Assembly: GCF_002752675.1 (NCBI RefSeq)
Contig: NZ_CP024608.1
Coordinates: 1,736,001-1,800,000 of the forward strand
From: Massilia violaceinigra
Lineage (GTDB): Bacteria; Pseudomonadota; Gammaproteobacteria; Burkholderiales; Burkholderiaceae_D
Reading direction: 5' to 3'
DNA: 64,000 nt
This document shows positions 36,414 to 44,009 of this stretch, piece after piece. How positions within the stretch are numbered: position 1 is the stretch's first letter; every line of letters starts with the position of its first letter. The notes under the pieces were generated by a model. The model was not told the origin of the DNA. It ran no database searches and saw only the letters and a program-made list of their open reading frames with translations. The position numbers were made by a program, and so were the translations under genes.

Positions 36414-36448
36414 GCCCGCTACCGATACCACTGGTATCGATAGCGGGC
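36414..36448. other. Perfect-type hairpin between convergent genes
   Basis: GCCCGCTA (36414-36421) and CGATACCA (36423-36430) pair with TGGTATCG (36432-36439) and TAGCGGGC (36441-36448); one C/A mismatch and a one-base centre break the symmetry. No T tract follows on either strand. It probably acts as a two-way transcription block or a protein site. Confidence 0.55.
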
Positions 36449-36458
36449 TAACCGTCCC

Positions 36459-38162
36459 TTACTTGGCGGCCTTTGCAGCTTCAGCCGTCTTCCTGATGGT
36501 GTCCAGCGTCGCATTCGGCGTAATCAAATTGCCGTCGTAGCGCAGTTCGATCACTGCCGGCAGCGACTTCTCGCGCGTGTGCGCCAGCGCGCGTGCCAGG
36601 GCCGGGCCGAACTCCGCTGTCGCGTTGACCACCTCGCCATGGGCGCCATAAGCCTTGGCCAGTTCCGCAAAGTCCGGGTTATGCAAGCTGGTGCCCGACA
36701 CCCGGCCCGGATAATCGCGCTCCTGGTGCATGCGGATGGTGCCGAACATGCCATTATTAAAAACGATAATGATCACGCCGGCTTTGTATTGCACCGCCGT
36801 GGCCAGTTCCTGGCCGTTCATCATGAATTCGCCATCGCCGGCAAAGGTCACTACAGTACGTGTCGGATCGACAATCTTTGCCGCTATTCCCGATGGAACG
36901 CTGTAACCCATCGCGCCATTCGTCGGCGCCAGCTGGGTACGCATGCCGCCATAGCGGTAAAAGCGGTGCGCCCACGATGCGTAATTACCGGCGCCATTGG
37001 TGATGATGGTATCGCGCGGCACTTGCGCCATCAGGTCCTGCACCACTTGCCACAGGTCGAGCGGGGCCTTGCCATCCTTGAAGATCGGCGGCTGTTCCTG
37101 GTAGGCGGCCAGCTCGGCTTTCGCCTCGGCCACGCTGCCGCGCCAGGCGGACGCATCGACCGGTTCCATCGCGGCCAGCATGGCGCAGGCTTGCGCGGCG
37201 CCGCTGTTGATCATCAGGTCGGCCTGGTAGACGCTGCCCAGTTCCTCGGCATCGGCATGGAAATGCACCAGGCGCTGGGCCGGGACGGGCGAGGCCAGCA
37301 GGGTGTAGCCGCCGGTCGTCATTTCGCCCAGGCGCGGGCCGATGGCGATCACCAGGTCGGCGTTTTTCACGCGCGCGGCCAGTTTCGGATTGATGCCGAT
37401 GCCGACGTCACCTATATAGTTGGGGTGGGCGTTGTCGAGCAGGTCCTGGAAGCGGAAGGTGCAGCCGACCGGCAGGGCATTGGCTTCGGCGAAGCGCTGC
37501 AGGTCGGCGCAGGCCTGGGCGTTCCAGCTGGCGCCGCCAAGCAGCACGACCGGACTTTTTGCGCTGGCCAGCATCTCGCGCAGGGTGGCGATCTGTGCGC
37601 TCGACGGCGACGCCTGCACCGCCTGGTAGCGGCGCGTGTCGGCCACGCTGGCGGTGTCGATCAGCATGTCTTCCGGCAGCGCCAGCACCACCGGACCCGG
37701 GCGGCCGCTGGTGGCGACCTGGAAGGCGCGCGCGATGTATTCGGGAATGCGGTCGGCGCGGTCGATCTGGGTGACCCACTTGGCCATCTGGCCATACATG
37801 CGGCGGTAATCGATCTCCTGGAACGCTTCGCGGTCGATGAAATCGTTGCCGACCTGGCCGATGAACAGGATCATCGGGGTCGAATCCTGGTAGGCCGTGT
37901 GCACGCCGATCGAGGCGTTGGTGGCGCCCGGGCCGCGCGTGACGAAGCAGATGCCGGGCTTGCCGGTCAGCTTGCCGTAGGCTTCGGCCATGAACGCGGC
38001 GCCGCCTTCCTGGCGGTTGATGATGAAGCGGATGTCGGAATCGTGCAGGGCGTCGAGCACGTCGAGGTAGCTTTCGCCGGGAACCCCGAAGGCGGTGTCG
38101 ACGCCGTGAATGTTGAGCGCATCGACCAGAATCTGGCCGCCACTGCGGGAAGGGTGCGTCAT
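36459..38162 (-). CDS. IlvB-like thiamine-diphosphate enzyme (acetolactate-synthase family)
   Basis: A 567-residue ThDP-dependent enzyme. The N-terminal domain has the catalytic glutamate in FGVPGESYLDVLDAL and INRQEGGAAFMAEAYGKLTG, and the central domain binds nucleotide. The C-terminal domain has the ThDP/Mg motif FAGDGEFMMNGQELATAVQY ending in FNNGMFGTIR. It resembles acetolactate synthase large subunits, but no small regulatory subunit is next to it. A catabolic acetolactate synthase or another 2-oxoacid enzyme is therefore possible. The ATG at 38162 matches the family start; the frame reaches 38219 without extra homology. Confidence 0.82.
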   Translation of the reverse strand: MTHPSRSGGQILVDALNIHGVDTAFGVPGESYLDVLDALHDSDIRFIINRQEGGAAFMAEAYGKLTGKPGICFVTRGPGATNASIGVHTAYQDSTPMILFIGQVGNDFIDREAFQEIDYRRMYGQMAKWVTQIDRADRIPEYIARAFQVATSGRPGPVVLALPEDMLIDTASVADTRRYQAVQASPSSAQIATLREMLASAKSPVVLLGGASWNAQACADLQRFAEANALPVGCTFRFQDLLDNAHPNYIGDVGIGINPKLAARVKNADLVIAIGPRLGEMTTGGYTLLASPVPAQRLVHFHADAEELGSVYQADLMINSGAAQACAMLAAMEPVDASAWRGSVAEAKAELAAYQEQPPIFKDGKAPLDLWQVVQDLMAQVPRDTIITNGAGNYASWAHRFYRYGGMRTQLAPTNGAMGYSVPSGIAAKIVDPTRTVVTFAGDGEFMMNGQELATAVQYKAGVIIIVFNNGMFGTIRMHQERDYPGRVSGTSLHNPDFAELAKAYGAHGEVVNATAEFGPALARALAHTREKSLPAVIELRYDGNLITPNATLDTIRKTAEAAKAAK

Positions 38163-38353
38163 GTCGTCTCTGCCTTGATGGTTGAGTATGCGCCATTCTA
38201 TGCGAGCCGATTCTCGCAAGCTTTTGAAATTACGACATTAAATATCAGAATTACTATCCCGGGCGAAGGGCGCGCGACATTGGCCTGCCTCAAACCCCGG
38301 CGATATGGCAGGGCTAACTTGGATGGATTCACCGTCCGCGCAAGCTAGCTTCC

Positions 38354-39679
38354 ATGGAAATGCTGATCATCCTCGTCCTCATCTTGCTCAATGGCGTGTT
38401 CGCCATGTCCGAGCTGGCGCTGGTGTCGGCCAAACGGGTGCGGCTCGAAAAAATGGCCCGGGAGGGGCGCGGCGGCGCGCGCGCGGCGATGCGGCTGGCC
38501 GACGACCCCAGCGCCTTCCTTTCCACGGTCCAGGTCGGCATTACCGTCATTTCCATCTTTAACGGTGCCTTCGGCGAAGCCTCGCTGACCGAACGCCTGG
38601 CCCCGCAGCTGGCCGCGGTGCCGGTGCTGGCGCCGTATGCGCGCCCGCTGTCGCTGGCCATGGTGGTGGCCGGCATCACGCTGGTCTCGATCCTGCTCGG
38701 TGAGCTGGTGCCCAAGCGCATCGCGATCCAGTATCCCGAATTCGTGGCCTCCGTCATCGCGCCGCCCCTGCAGGCGCTGTCGCGGGCGATGGCGCCGTTG
38801 GTGCATCTGCTGTCGGCCTTGAGCGACCTGATCATGCGCATCCTGGGCATGGGACGAGCGCCCGACAGCACCCCGACCGCCGACGAGATCAGCGGCATGC
38901 TCAGGGAAAGCGCCGACGCCGGCGTGCTCGACAAGACCGAATCGGACATCGCAGAGCGTGCCCTGCGCCTGGACGACCAGCGTCTCGATGCGCTGATGAC
39001 CGCGCGCGCCGACTTGCAGCTGATCGACCTCGATGGCGACCGCAGCGACAACCTGGCGCGCATCGCGGCCAGCCCGTTCAGCCGCTTTCCGGTGGTGCGC
39101 GGCGACCCGTCGCATGTGCTGGGGGTGGTCGACGCGGGCGAGCTGTTCGCCCAGGCGATCCGGCAGCGGACGCTCGACGCCATCGATATCGGCGCGGCCA
39201 TGCATCCGGCGCTGCTGGTGCCGGCCACGGTCAGCGCGCGCGGCTTGCTGGAACAGTTGCGCCAGCAGCACGCCGAGCTGGCGCTGGTGGTCGACGAGCA
39301 CGGCCAGCTCAAGGGCATGGTGACCCTGAACGACCTGATGGCGGCGCTGATCGGCGCGCTGCCCGGGAACGAGGCGCGCGAACCGGACGCCGTGCGGCGC
39401 GACGATGGCAGCTGGCTGCTCGATGGCGACCTGCCGTTGGCGCGCCTGCGCGAACTGCTCGGGATTGGCCCGGCGCTGCCCGGCGAAGCGAGCGGCGCCT
39501 ACCAGACCCTGGCCGGGTTTGTGCTGGAGCAAGTTGGGCATGTGCCCGCTGCGTCCGACCGCTTTGTGTGGGAACGCTATCGTTTCGAGGTGGTGGATAT
39601 GGACCGGCACCGGATCGACCGGGTGCTGGTGTCGGAGCTGGGGGAGGCCGGCGGCGCTGCGCTGGCCCAGCCGCGCTAG
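38354..39679 (+). CDS. CorC/HlyC-family membrane protein (second copy)
   Basis: A 441-residue DUF21-CBS-CorC_HlyC protein starting MEMLIILVLILLNGVFAMSE. It shows ELALVSAKRVRLEKMAREG and ILLGELVPKRIAIQ in the membrane domain. The CBS pair region contains FSRFPVVRGDPSHVLGVVDAG and LALVVDEHGQLKGMVTLNDLMAAL, and the C-terminal domain ends RYRFEVVDMDRHRIDRVLV. It has the same domain order as the protein encoded at 7458-8798 but is clearly divergent. Ion efflux or metal tolerance is the family role. It is transcribed away from the IlvB-like gene across a 191-base gap with no further gene. Confidence 0.88.
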   Translation: MEMLIILVLILLNGVFAMSELALVSAKRVRLEKMAREGRGGARAAMRLADDPSAFLSTVQVGITVISIFNGAFGEASLTERLAPQLAAVPVLAPYARPLSLAMVVAGITLVSILLGELVPKRIAIQYPEFVASVIAPPLQALSRAMAPLVHLLSALSDLIMRILGMGRAPDSTPTADEISGMLRESADAGVLDKTESDIAERALRLDDQRLDALMTARADLQLIDLDGDRSDNLARIAASPFSRFPVVRGDPSHVLGVVDAGELFAQAIRQRTLDAIDIGAAMHPALLVPATVSARGLLEQLRQQHAELALVVDEHGQLKGMVTLNDLMAALIGALPGNEAREPDAVRRDDGSWLLDGDLPLARLRELLGIGPALPGEASGAYQTLAGFVLEQVGHVPAASDRFVWERYRFEVVDMDRHRIDRVLVSELGEAGGAALAQPR

Positions 39680-39697
39680 CGCGCGACGCTCCCATGC

Positions 39698-39733
39698 GCA
39701 ATGCCGCGGCCGGGGGGCGGGCCGCGGCATTGC
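39698..39733. terminator. Strong stem-loop between convergent genes
   Basis: GCAATGCCGCGGCC (39698-39711) pairs perfectly with its complement at 39720-39733 across an 8-base loop, between the convergent CorC-like and pectate lyase genes. No T tract follows, so termination activity is an inference from position and stem strength. Confidence 0.55.
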
Positions 39734-39738
39734 GGGGT

Positions 39739-41175
39739 TTACCTGACGCTGAGCTTGCCGGCGCCTGCATTACGCAGGACCGATTCGCGCACTTTCGACG
39801 CATCGATCACGGCCGGGGTGTATGGCAGGGTCCAGCCGATCGCGTTGCTGAACTTGCAGCTTTCGCCGCCCATGCCCAGTGCCGCGCCGTTCAGCTGGGA
39901 ACCGCTGTCGACGATGGCGCCGGTTTTGCTCGACGAACCCGAAGCCTGGACCACATCGCCGCATTCCTTGGCGCCGAGGACGTCGAAAGCATTGTGCTGC
40001 GACACGATCTTGGCCTTGTAACCCACGCCGATGCTGTAGTGGTGCGGGTACAGCTTGGCGTCGCGGTCGCCCTGGAAGTAGTTGTTGTAGATGTGAACCT
40101 TACCGAAACGCACACGCGGCGAACGGCCGGTGATGTCCAGGTAATGATTGCCGTGGAAAGTCACCGTCAGGTGGCCATCGTCGGTGGTGGTGTCGTCGGA
40201 CGAGCCGACCAGGGTGTTTTTCTCGTGCAGCTTGAACACATTGTTTGACACGGTCACGTAGTCGGCGCCATTCTTGATGTCGAGCGAGCCATCGTGGCAT
40301 TGCTTGAGTTTGCCATTCTCTTTCGGGAACTGGTCGTCGGTGCGCGGCGCATCGGTGAAGGTGTTGTGGTCGATCCAGACGTGGGTCGACTTGTCGACGT
40401 TCATGCCGTCGTAGCGCGAGTTCCAGTTGCCGGTACTGGTATCTTTCGGATCCCATACCGGGGCGATGTCGCATGGATTGGCGATGGTCAGGTTGCGCAC
40501 GATGACGTTGTCCACGCCCTTGATCATGATGCGGCCGTTGACGATGCCCGCATTCGGGCCCACGCCGATCAGGGTACTGTTCGAGGGCAGCGAAATCAGG
40601 CTGCGCACGCCCTGGTCGGCGACACTCTTGAACGGACCGTCGGCGGCCATGTCGATGGTGCCGTAGACCTTGATCTGCACCGGTTTGCCGCCCTCGGTCT
40701 TGAGTGCGGCCAGCAGTTGCGATGGCGTGCTGACCAGGAAGACATCCTTCTGCGCCGCCGCCGCGCCGCCGCGGGTGCCGGTGCCGTGGCTGGCCCATCC
40801 GGTTGCCGGGGCTGCCTGCGTCAGCGGATCGGTGTCGGATGGCGGCGTAGTTGGCGGCGTCGTTGGTGGTGTCGTTGGCGGGGTGGTCGGCGGCGTGGTG
40901 CCGCCATCGAGCGGGCCTAGCGCGCATTTTTTGTCGAGGCTCGGATAGGGATCGCTGCCAAACGTGGCGACGGTGCAGGCAACTTTGCCGCTGAGCGATT
41001 TGACGACCCATTTGTTTTTGATGCCGAACGACACCTTGCGCTTGCTGGCACCGACGTCACAGGTTCCGCCCTGGGCGGCGCATTTCGAGAAACCTTCCGG
41101 CCAGTCCGCGGCATGGACGGCGGCGCTGGCGAAGAGAGTGGTGCTGATCAGTGCTGCAAGGGGTAACAGTTTCAT
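39739..41175 (-). CDS. Secreted pectate lyase, polysaccharide lyase family 1
   Basis: Cleaves pectate by beta-elimination outside the cell. The 478-residue precursor has a signal peptide (residues 1-22) and a small domain (23-90) with four cysteines (32, 39, 67, 84), probably two disulfides. A linker of five TTPP repeats (93-112) leads to the PL1 beta-helix. PL1 motifs include VWIDHNTFTDAPRTDDQFP, HDGSLDIKNGADYVTVSNN, TVTFHGNHYLDITGRSPRVRFG (active-site region 351-358) and VHIYNNYFQGD. GGAAA lies just before the ATG. The N-terminal domain might bind substrate, but I do not recognise it. No other pectin genes are in the window. Confidence 0.93.
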   Translation of the reverse strand: MKLLPLAALISTTLFASAAVHAADWPEGFSKCAAQGGTCDVGASKRKVSFGIKNKWVVKSLSGKVACTVATFGSDPYPSLDKKCALGPLDGGTTPPTTPPTTPPTTPPTTPPSDTDPLTQAAPATGWASHGTGTRGGAAAAQKDVFLVSTPSQLLAALKTEGGKPVQIKVYGTIDMAADGPFKSVADQGVRSLISLPSNSTLIGVGPNAGIVNGRIMIKGVDNVIVRNLTIANPCDIAPVWDPKDTSTGNWNSRYDGMNVDKSTHVWIDHNTFTDAPRTDDQFPKENGKLKQCHDGSLDIKNGADYVTVSNNVFKLHEKNTLVGSSDDTTTDDGHLTVTFHGNHYLDITGRSPRVRFGKVHIYNNYFQGDRDAKLYPHHYSIGVGYKAKIVSQHNAFDVLGAKECGDVVQASGSSSKTGAIVDSGSQLNGAALGMGGESCKFSNAIGWTLPYTPAVIDASKVRESVLRNAGAGKLSVR

Positions 41176-41261
41176 TTAGTTTCCTTTTTATAAACTGTCG
41201 ATATTGTAATTGCACGTATGTACGTTGGGTAACTCGGCTGCGATCACATTTTTTACACGAT

Positions 41262-41281
41262 TGATATCGAAATCGATATCA
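41262..41281. promoter_or_regulatory. 20-bp palindromic operator candidate upstream of the pectate lyase
   Basis: TGATATCGA and TCGATATCA are separated by AA: a perfect 9-bp inverted repeat. It lies 87 bases before the pectate lyase start and about 60 bases before the rnpB transcript start on the other strand. Its size and symmetry fit a LacI- or GntR-type repressor site; the regulator is not in the window. Confidence 0.55.
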
Positions 41282-41303
41282 GTGGCGGGCGCTGGCCGGA
41301 AAC

Positions 41304-41333
41304 TTGGCCGCGATGGCTGTGGCGCGGTACAAT
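41304..41333 (+). promoter_or_regulatory. rnpB promoter
   Basis: TTGGCC (41304-41309), an 18-base spacer and TACAAT (41328-41333), ending 6 bases before the expected 5' end of RNase P RNA. Confidence 0.7.
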
Positions 41334-41339
41334 GGAGGG

Positions 41340-41692
41340 GTGAAGCAGGCCAGACAGTCGCTGGCTGGCGCGTAATGCGTCGGCGGGAGGAAGGTCCGGA
41401 CTCCATAGAGCAGGGTGACGGTTAATGGCCGTCCGCTGAAAGCCGACCGGCGCAAGCCGGGGAGTATAAGGCGAGGAATAGGGCCACAGAGACGAGCGTA
41501 TTAAGTTACGGTGAAACGCGGTAACCTCCACCTGGAGCAATCCCAAATAGGCACGCGTTGAGGCGGCTCGCGGAGCGTGCGGGTAGGGAGCTTGAGCGCC
41601 GGAGTAATTCGGCGCCTAGAGGAATGGCTGTCATAGCGAATGCCTGCAAGGGTAGTCGCCGTAACAAAATCCGGCCTATCGGCCTGCTTCAC
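41340..41692 (+). ncRNA. rnpB: RNase P RNA (bacterial class A)
   Basis: Catalytic RNA that matures the 5' ends of tRNAs. The ends GTGAAGCAGGCC (41340-41351) and GGCCTGCTTCAC (41681-41692) pair perfectly to make helix P1. The interior holds the conserved blocks CCAGACAGTCGC, GGAGGAAGGTCCGGACTCC followed by ATAGAGCAGGGTG, AATAGGGCCACAGAGACG, CGGTGAAACGCGG and AGAGGAATGGCTGTC. Length (353 bases) is normal. It lies directly upstream of the mraZ cluster. Confidence 0.95.
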
Positions 41693-41850
41693 ATTGAATA
41701 TCCGGCGCGCAATGCGCCAACGCAACCACGCCGCGCCCTTTGACAGGGCGTGCGTATGCCAGCCGCTGGTGTGCTGCAATCATTTCCCGCATTTCCTGCC
41801 CCCTTGCGCCACCCGAGGCGCGTGTTCGTATAGCTGCGCAATCACGCTTA
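41693..41850 (+). other. Region 3' of rnpB
   Basis: There is no gene here. It contains small GC hairpins (GGCGCG CAAT GCGCC type near 41704 and GCGCCCT/AGGGCGT near 41737-41750) that might end the rnpB transcript, although neither has a clear T run. Confidence 0.35.
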
Positions 41851-41940
41851 GCCACGCCAGGCCGGGCCACGCCAGGCCGGGCCCCGCCAGGCCGGGCCAC
41901 GCCAGGCCAAACCACGCCAGGCCAAACCACGTCAAGTCGG
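41851..41940. repeat. Six-copy 15-bp tandem repeat downstream of rnpB
   Basis: Six direct copies of a 15-base unit, GCCACGCCAGGCCGG and variants, run without gaps. Copies 1 and 2 are identical, copy 3 has one change, copies 4 and 5 end in CCAA, and copy 6 is the most diverged. Translation would give a five-residue repeat in every frame, but no frame has a credible start or protein context. Confidence 0.9.
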
Positions 41941-42209
41941 GCCGCGCTTTAGGGCCCGCGCGGCCGGTCTACCACAGTCCGGCCCGCACATCAGACAAAT
42001 CACTCATCCGTTGCGTAAAAGTAAGCAGATGTAATTATTTTAAGCTTTGTTGTGTCTCGCAAACCCATGTGTATAGATGAGGTTGAACATTCACTGTCTT
42101 GTCTAAGTCTCTAATTTATCGACATATTTTACTTTGAAGATCCTTCAAGGTAATGCGCTAAGTCCTTGACTTCATTAACAAAATTCCCTTTTAGCACGAT
42201 TGAAAGCGC
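41941..42209. other. Intergenic DNA between the tandem repeat and the mraZ promoter
   Basis: No gene is supported. Composition shifts to AT-rich from about 42010. One palindrome, TTGAAG-ATC-CTTCAA (42134-42148), stands out; its role is unknown. Confidence 0.5.
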
Positions 42210-42271
42210 TTGACCGTCCAGATGGCTTCATCTAAAGTGGGCAACTGTGTGAAAAAGTGTAGTTTTGTGGG
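42210..42271 (+). promoter_or_regulatory. mraZ promoter with four MraZ boxes
   Basis: TTGACC (42210-42215), a 17-base spacer and TAAAGT (42233-42238) form a promoter. Starting in the -10, four pentamers sit exactly 10 bases apart: GTGGG (42237), GTGTG (42247), GTGTA (42257) and GTGGG (42267). This is the spacing of MraZ operator repeats, so the cluster is probably autoregulated by MraZ. Confidence 0.8.
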
Positions 42272-42336
42272 AGAAAAAATGATGCTCCTGGCGCCAAAAC
42301 ACCGACTTCATAATAACTTTTCCAAGTAGGTAACTC

Positions 42337-42765
42337 GTGTTTCAAGGCGCGTCCGCAATCAATCTCGATGCGAAAGGCAGGATGTCCATCCCCGCCAAGC
42401 ATCGCGACGCACTCGCAGTCCAGTGCGAAGGCCGCCTCACGCTTACCCGCCACCCGCACGGGTGCCTGCTGTTTTTTCCGCGTCCGGTGTGGGAATCGCA
42501 CCGCGAGCAAATTGCCGCCTGGCCGATGTCGGCCCGCGCGTGGCAGCGTATTTTCCTCGGCAACGCTTGCGATGTCGAGCTCGACTCCGCCGGCCGCATC
42601 CTCATTTCCCCCGAGCTGCGCAGTGCCGTCGGCCTGACCCGCGAAGTCATGCTGCTGGGCATGGGCAGCCATTTCGAGATCTGGGATGCCGCCAAGCTGG
42701 CCGAAGATGAGCAAGCCGCCGTCGCCGGTGGCATGCCCGATGTGTTATCTAATTTTTCTTTCTAA
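42337..42765 (+). CDS. mraZ: Transcriptional regulator MraZ
   Basis: DNA-binding regulator of the division and cell-wall cluster. The 142-residue protein has two AbrB-like MraZ modules: [23 protein letters not shown] at the N-terminus and [23 protein letters not shown] in the middle. Each carries the D-x-K/A-GR-x-x-I/P signature. The GTG start at 42337 is preceded by TAGGT. Four MraZ-type boxes lie 66-100 bases upstream. It is the first gene of the dcw cluster. Confidence 0.95.
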   Translation: MFQGASAINLDAKGRMSIPAKHRDALAVQCEGRLTLTRHPHGCLLFFPRPVWESHREQIAAWPMSARAWQRIFLGNACDVELDSAGRILISPELRSAVGLTREVMLLGMGSHFEIWDAAKLAEDEQAAVAGGMPDVLSNFSF

Positions 42766-42774
42766 GGCGCGCCG

Positions 42775-43740
42775 ATGATGAACGTGGTGGCGGTGCCGGA
42801 ATTTCAGCACCGGACGGTGTTGCTGGACGAAGCGGTCGATGCGCTCGATCTGACGGGTGCGCGTGCCGATGGCACTTATATAGACGGGACCTTCGGTCGC
42901 GGCGGACACAGTCGCCTGATTTTGTCGCGCCTGGGTCCGAAAGGACGCCTGTTCGCCTTCGACAAGGATTTGCAGGCCATCGCCACGGCGGGCCAGATCA
43001 TTGATCCGCGCTTCGAGATCGTGCACGACAGTTTCGCCACCATGCAGCAGGCGCTGGCCGCGCGCGGCGTGGCGCAGGTCGACGGCATCCTGCTCGACTT
43101 GGGTATTTCCTCTCCGCAGGTGGACGACGCCGCGCGCGGTTTCAGCTTCCGCAACGATGGTCCGCTCGACATGCGCATGGACACCACGCGCGGCGTTTCC
43201 GCCGCCGCATGGCTGGCCAGCGAGACAGAACAACAATTGGAAAGGGTCATTCGCGATTATGGGGAAGAACGGTTTGCTTTTCAGATTGCAAAGGCGATTG
43301 TTGCTCGCCGGGCAGTCGAACCAATTTCAAGCACACGACAGCTTGCCGGCATCGTGGCAAACGCGGTCAAAACCCGGGAGAAGGGCAAGGATCCGGCAAC
43401 CCGGACCTTTCAGGCTATCCGGATTTTCATCAATAAAGAGCTTGAAGACCTTGAAACAGGCTTGAGCGCCGCCTACGCCATGCTCGCGCCCGGCGCGCGC
43501 ATGGCCGTGATCAGCTTTCACTCGCTGGAAGACCGCATGGTCAAGCAGTTCCTGGCGAGCAAGGTCAAGGTCGAGCAGCCCGACCGCCGCCTGCCGATCC
43601 GCGCGGTCGACCTGCCGCAGCCGCTGATGAAGCTGGTAACCAAGATGAAGCCGTCCGACTCGGAAATCGACGGCAATCCGCGCGCCCGCTCGGCCGTGAT
43701 GCGGGTGGCCGAACGCTTGCCCGCCCGGAGCGCGCCGTGA
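42775..43740 (+). CDS. rsmH: 16S rRNA (cytosine-1402-N4)-methyltransferase
   Basis: Methylates C1402 in the ribosomal P-site region. The 321-residue protein shows [33 protein letters not shown] (SAM site), FDKDLQAI and [23 protein letters not shown]. It ends with [20 protein letters not shown] and [13 protein letters not shown]. The stretch from about 43221 to 43465 (residues about 149-230) uses codons rare elsewhere in the window (AGG, TCA, CGA, ACA, CCA, GGG) and is lower in GC, although the protein is intact. The start is one of two adjacent ATGs. Confidence 0.96.
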   Translation: MMNVVAVPEFQHRTVLLDEAVDALDLTGARADGTYIDGTFGRGGHSRLILSRLGPKGRLFAFDKDLQAIATAGQIIDPRFEIVHDSFATMQQALAARGVAQVDGILLDLGISSPQVDDAARGFSFRNDGPLDMRMDTTRGVSAAAWLASETEQQLERVIRDYGEERFAFQIAKAIVARRAVEPISSTRQLAGIVANAVKTREKGKDPATRTFQAIRIFINKELEDLETGLSAAYAMLAPGARMAVISFHSLEDRMVKQFLASKVKVEQPDRRLPIRAVDLPQPLMKLVTKMKPSDSEIDGNPRARSAVMRVAERLPARSAP

Positions 43741-44009
43741 ACGGCAAGATCAACATCGTGCTGGCCGCGCTGCTGGTCGGCTGCGCCCTGTCGCTGGTCA
43801 ATGCCCAGTACCAGGCGCGTAACCTGTTCATCGAACTGGGCAAGCTGGAACAGCAGGCGCGCCAGCTCGACATCGACTGGTCGCAGCTGCAGCTGGACCA
43901 GTCGACCCTGGGCACCAACGCGCGCATCGAACAGATCGCGCGAGACAAGCTCGACATGACGCCGCTGACCCCGGCGCGGACGCAGTACCTGACGGAAGGG
44001 GCGCAATGA
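43737..44009 (+). CDS. ftsL: Cell division protein FtsL
   Basis: A 90-residue bitopic protein of the FtsQLB septal complex: a very short cytoplasmic start, one membrane helix ([19 protein letters not shown]), then a periplasmic coiled coil ([29 protein letters not shown]) and a short tail. Size and position between rsmH and ftsI are standard. It overlaps both neighbours by 4 bases. Confidence 0.92.
   Translation: MNGKINIVLAALLVGCALSLVNAQYQARNLFIELGKLEQQARQLDIDWSQLQLDQSTLGTNARIEQIARDKLDMTPLTPARTQYLTEGAQ

Noticed and set aside
41851..41940. Possible CRISPR array
   Set aside because: The units abut with no spacers and are only 15 bases long; it is a simple tandem repeat.
41640..42080. Plus-strand frame through the 15-bp repeats giving HARPG-type pentapeptides
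   Set aside because: Its start lies inside rnpB, there is no ribosome site, every frame of the repeat is open because of its 15-base period, and the rest shows no protein-like pattern.
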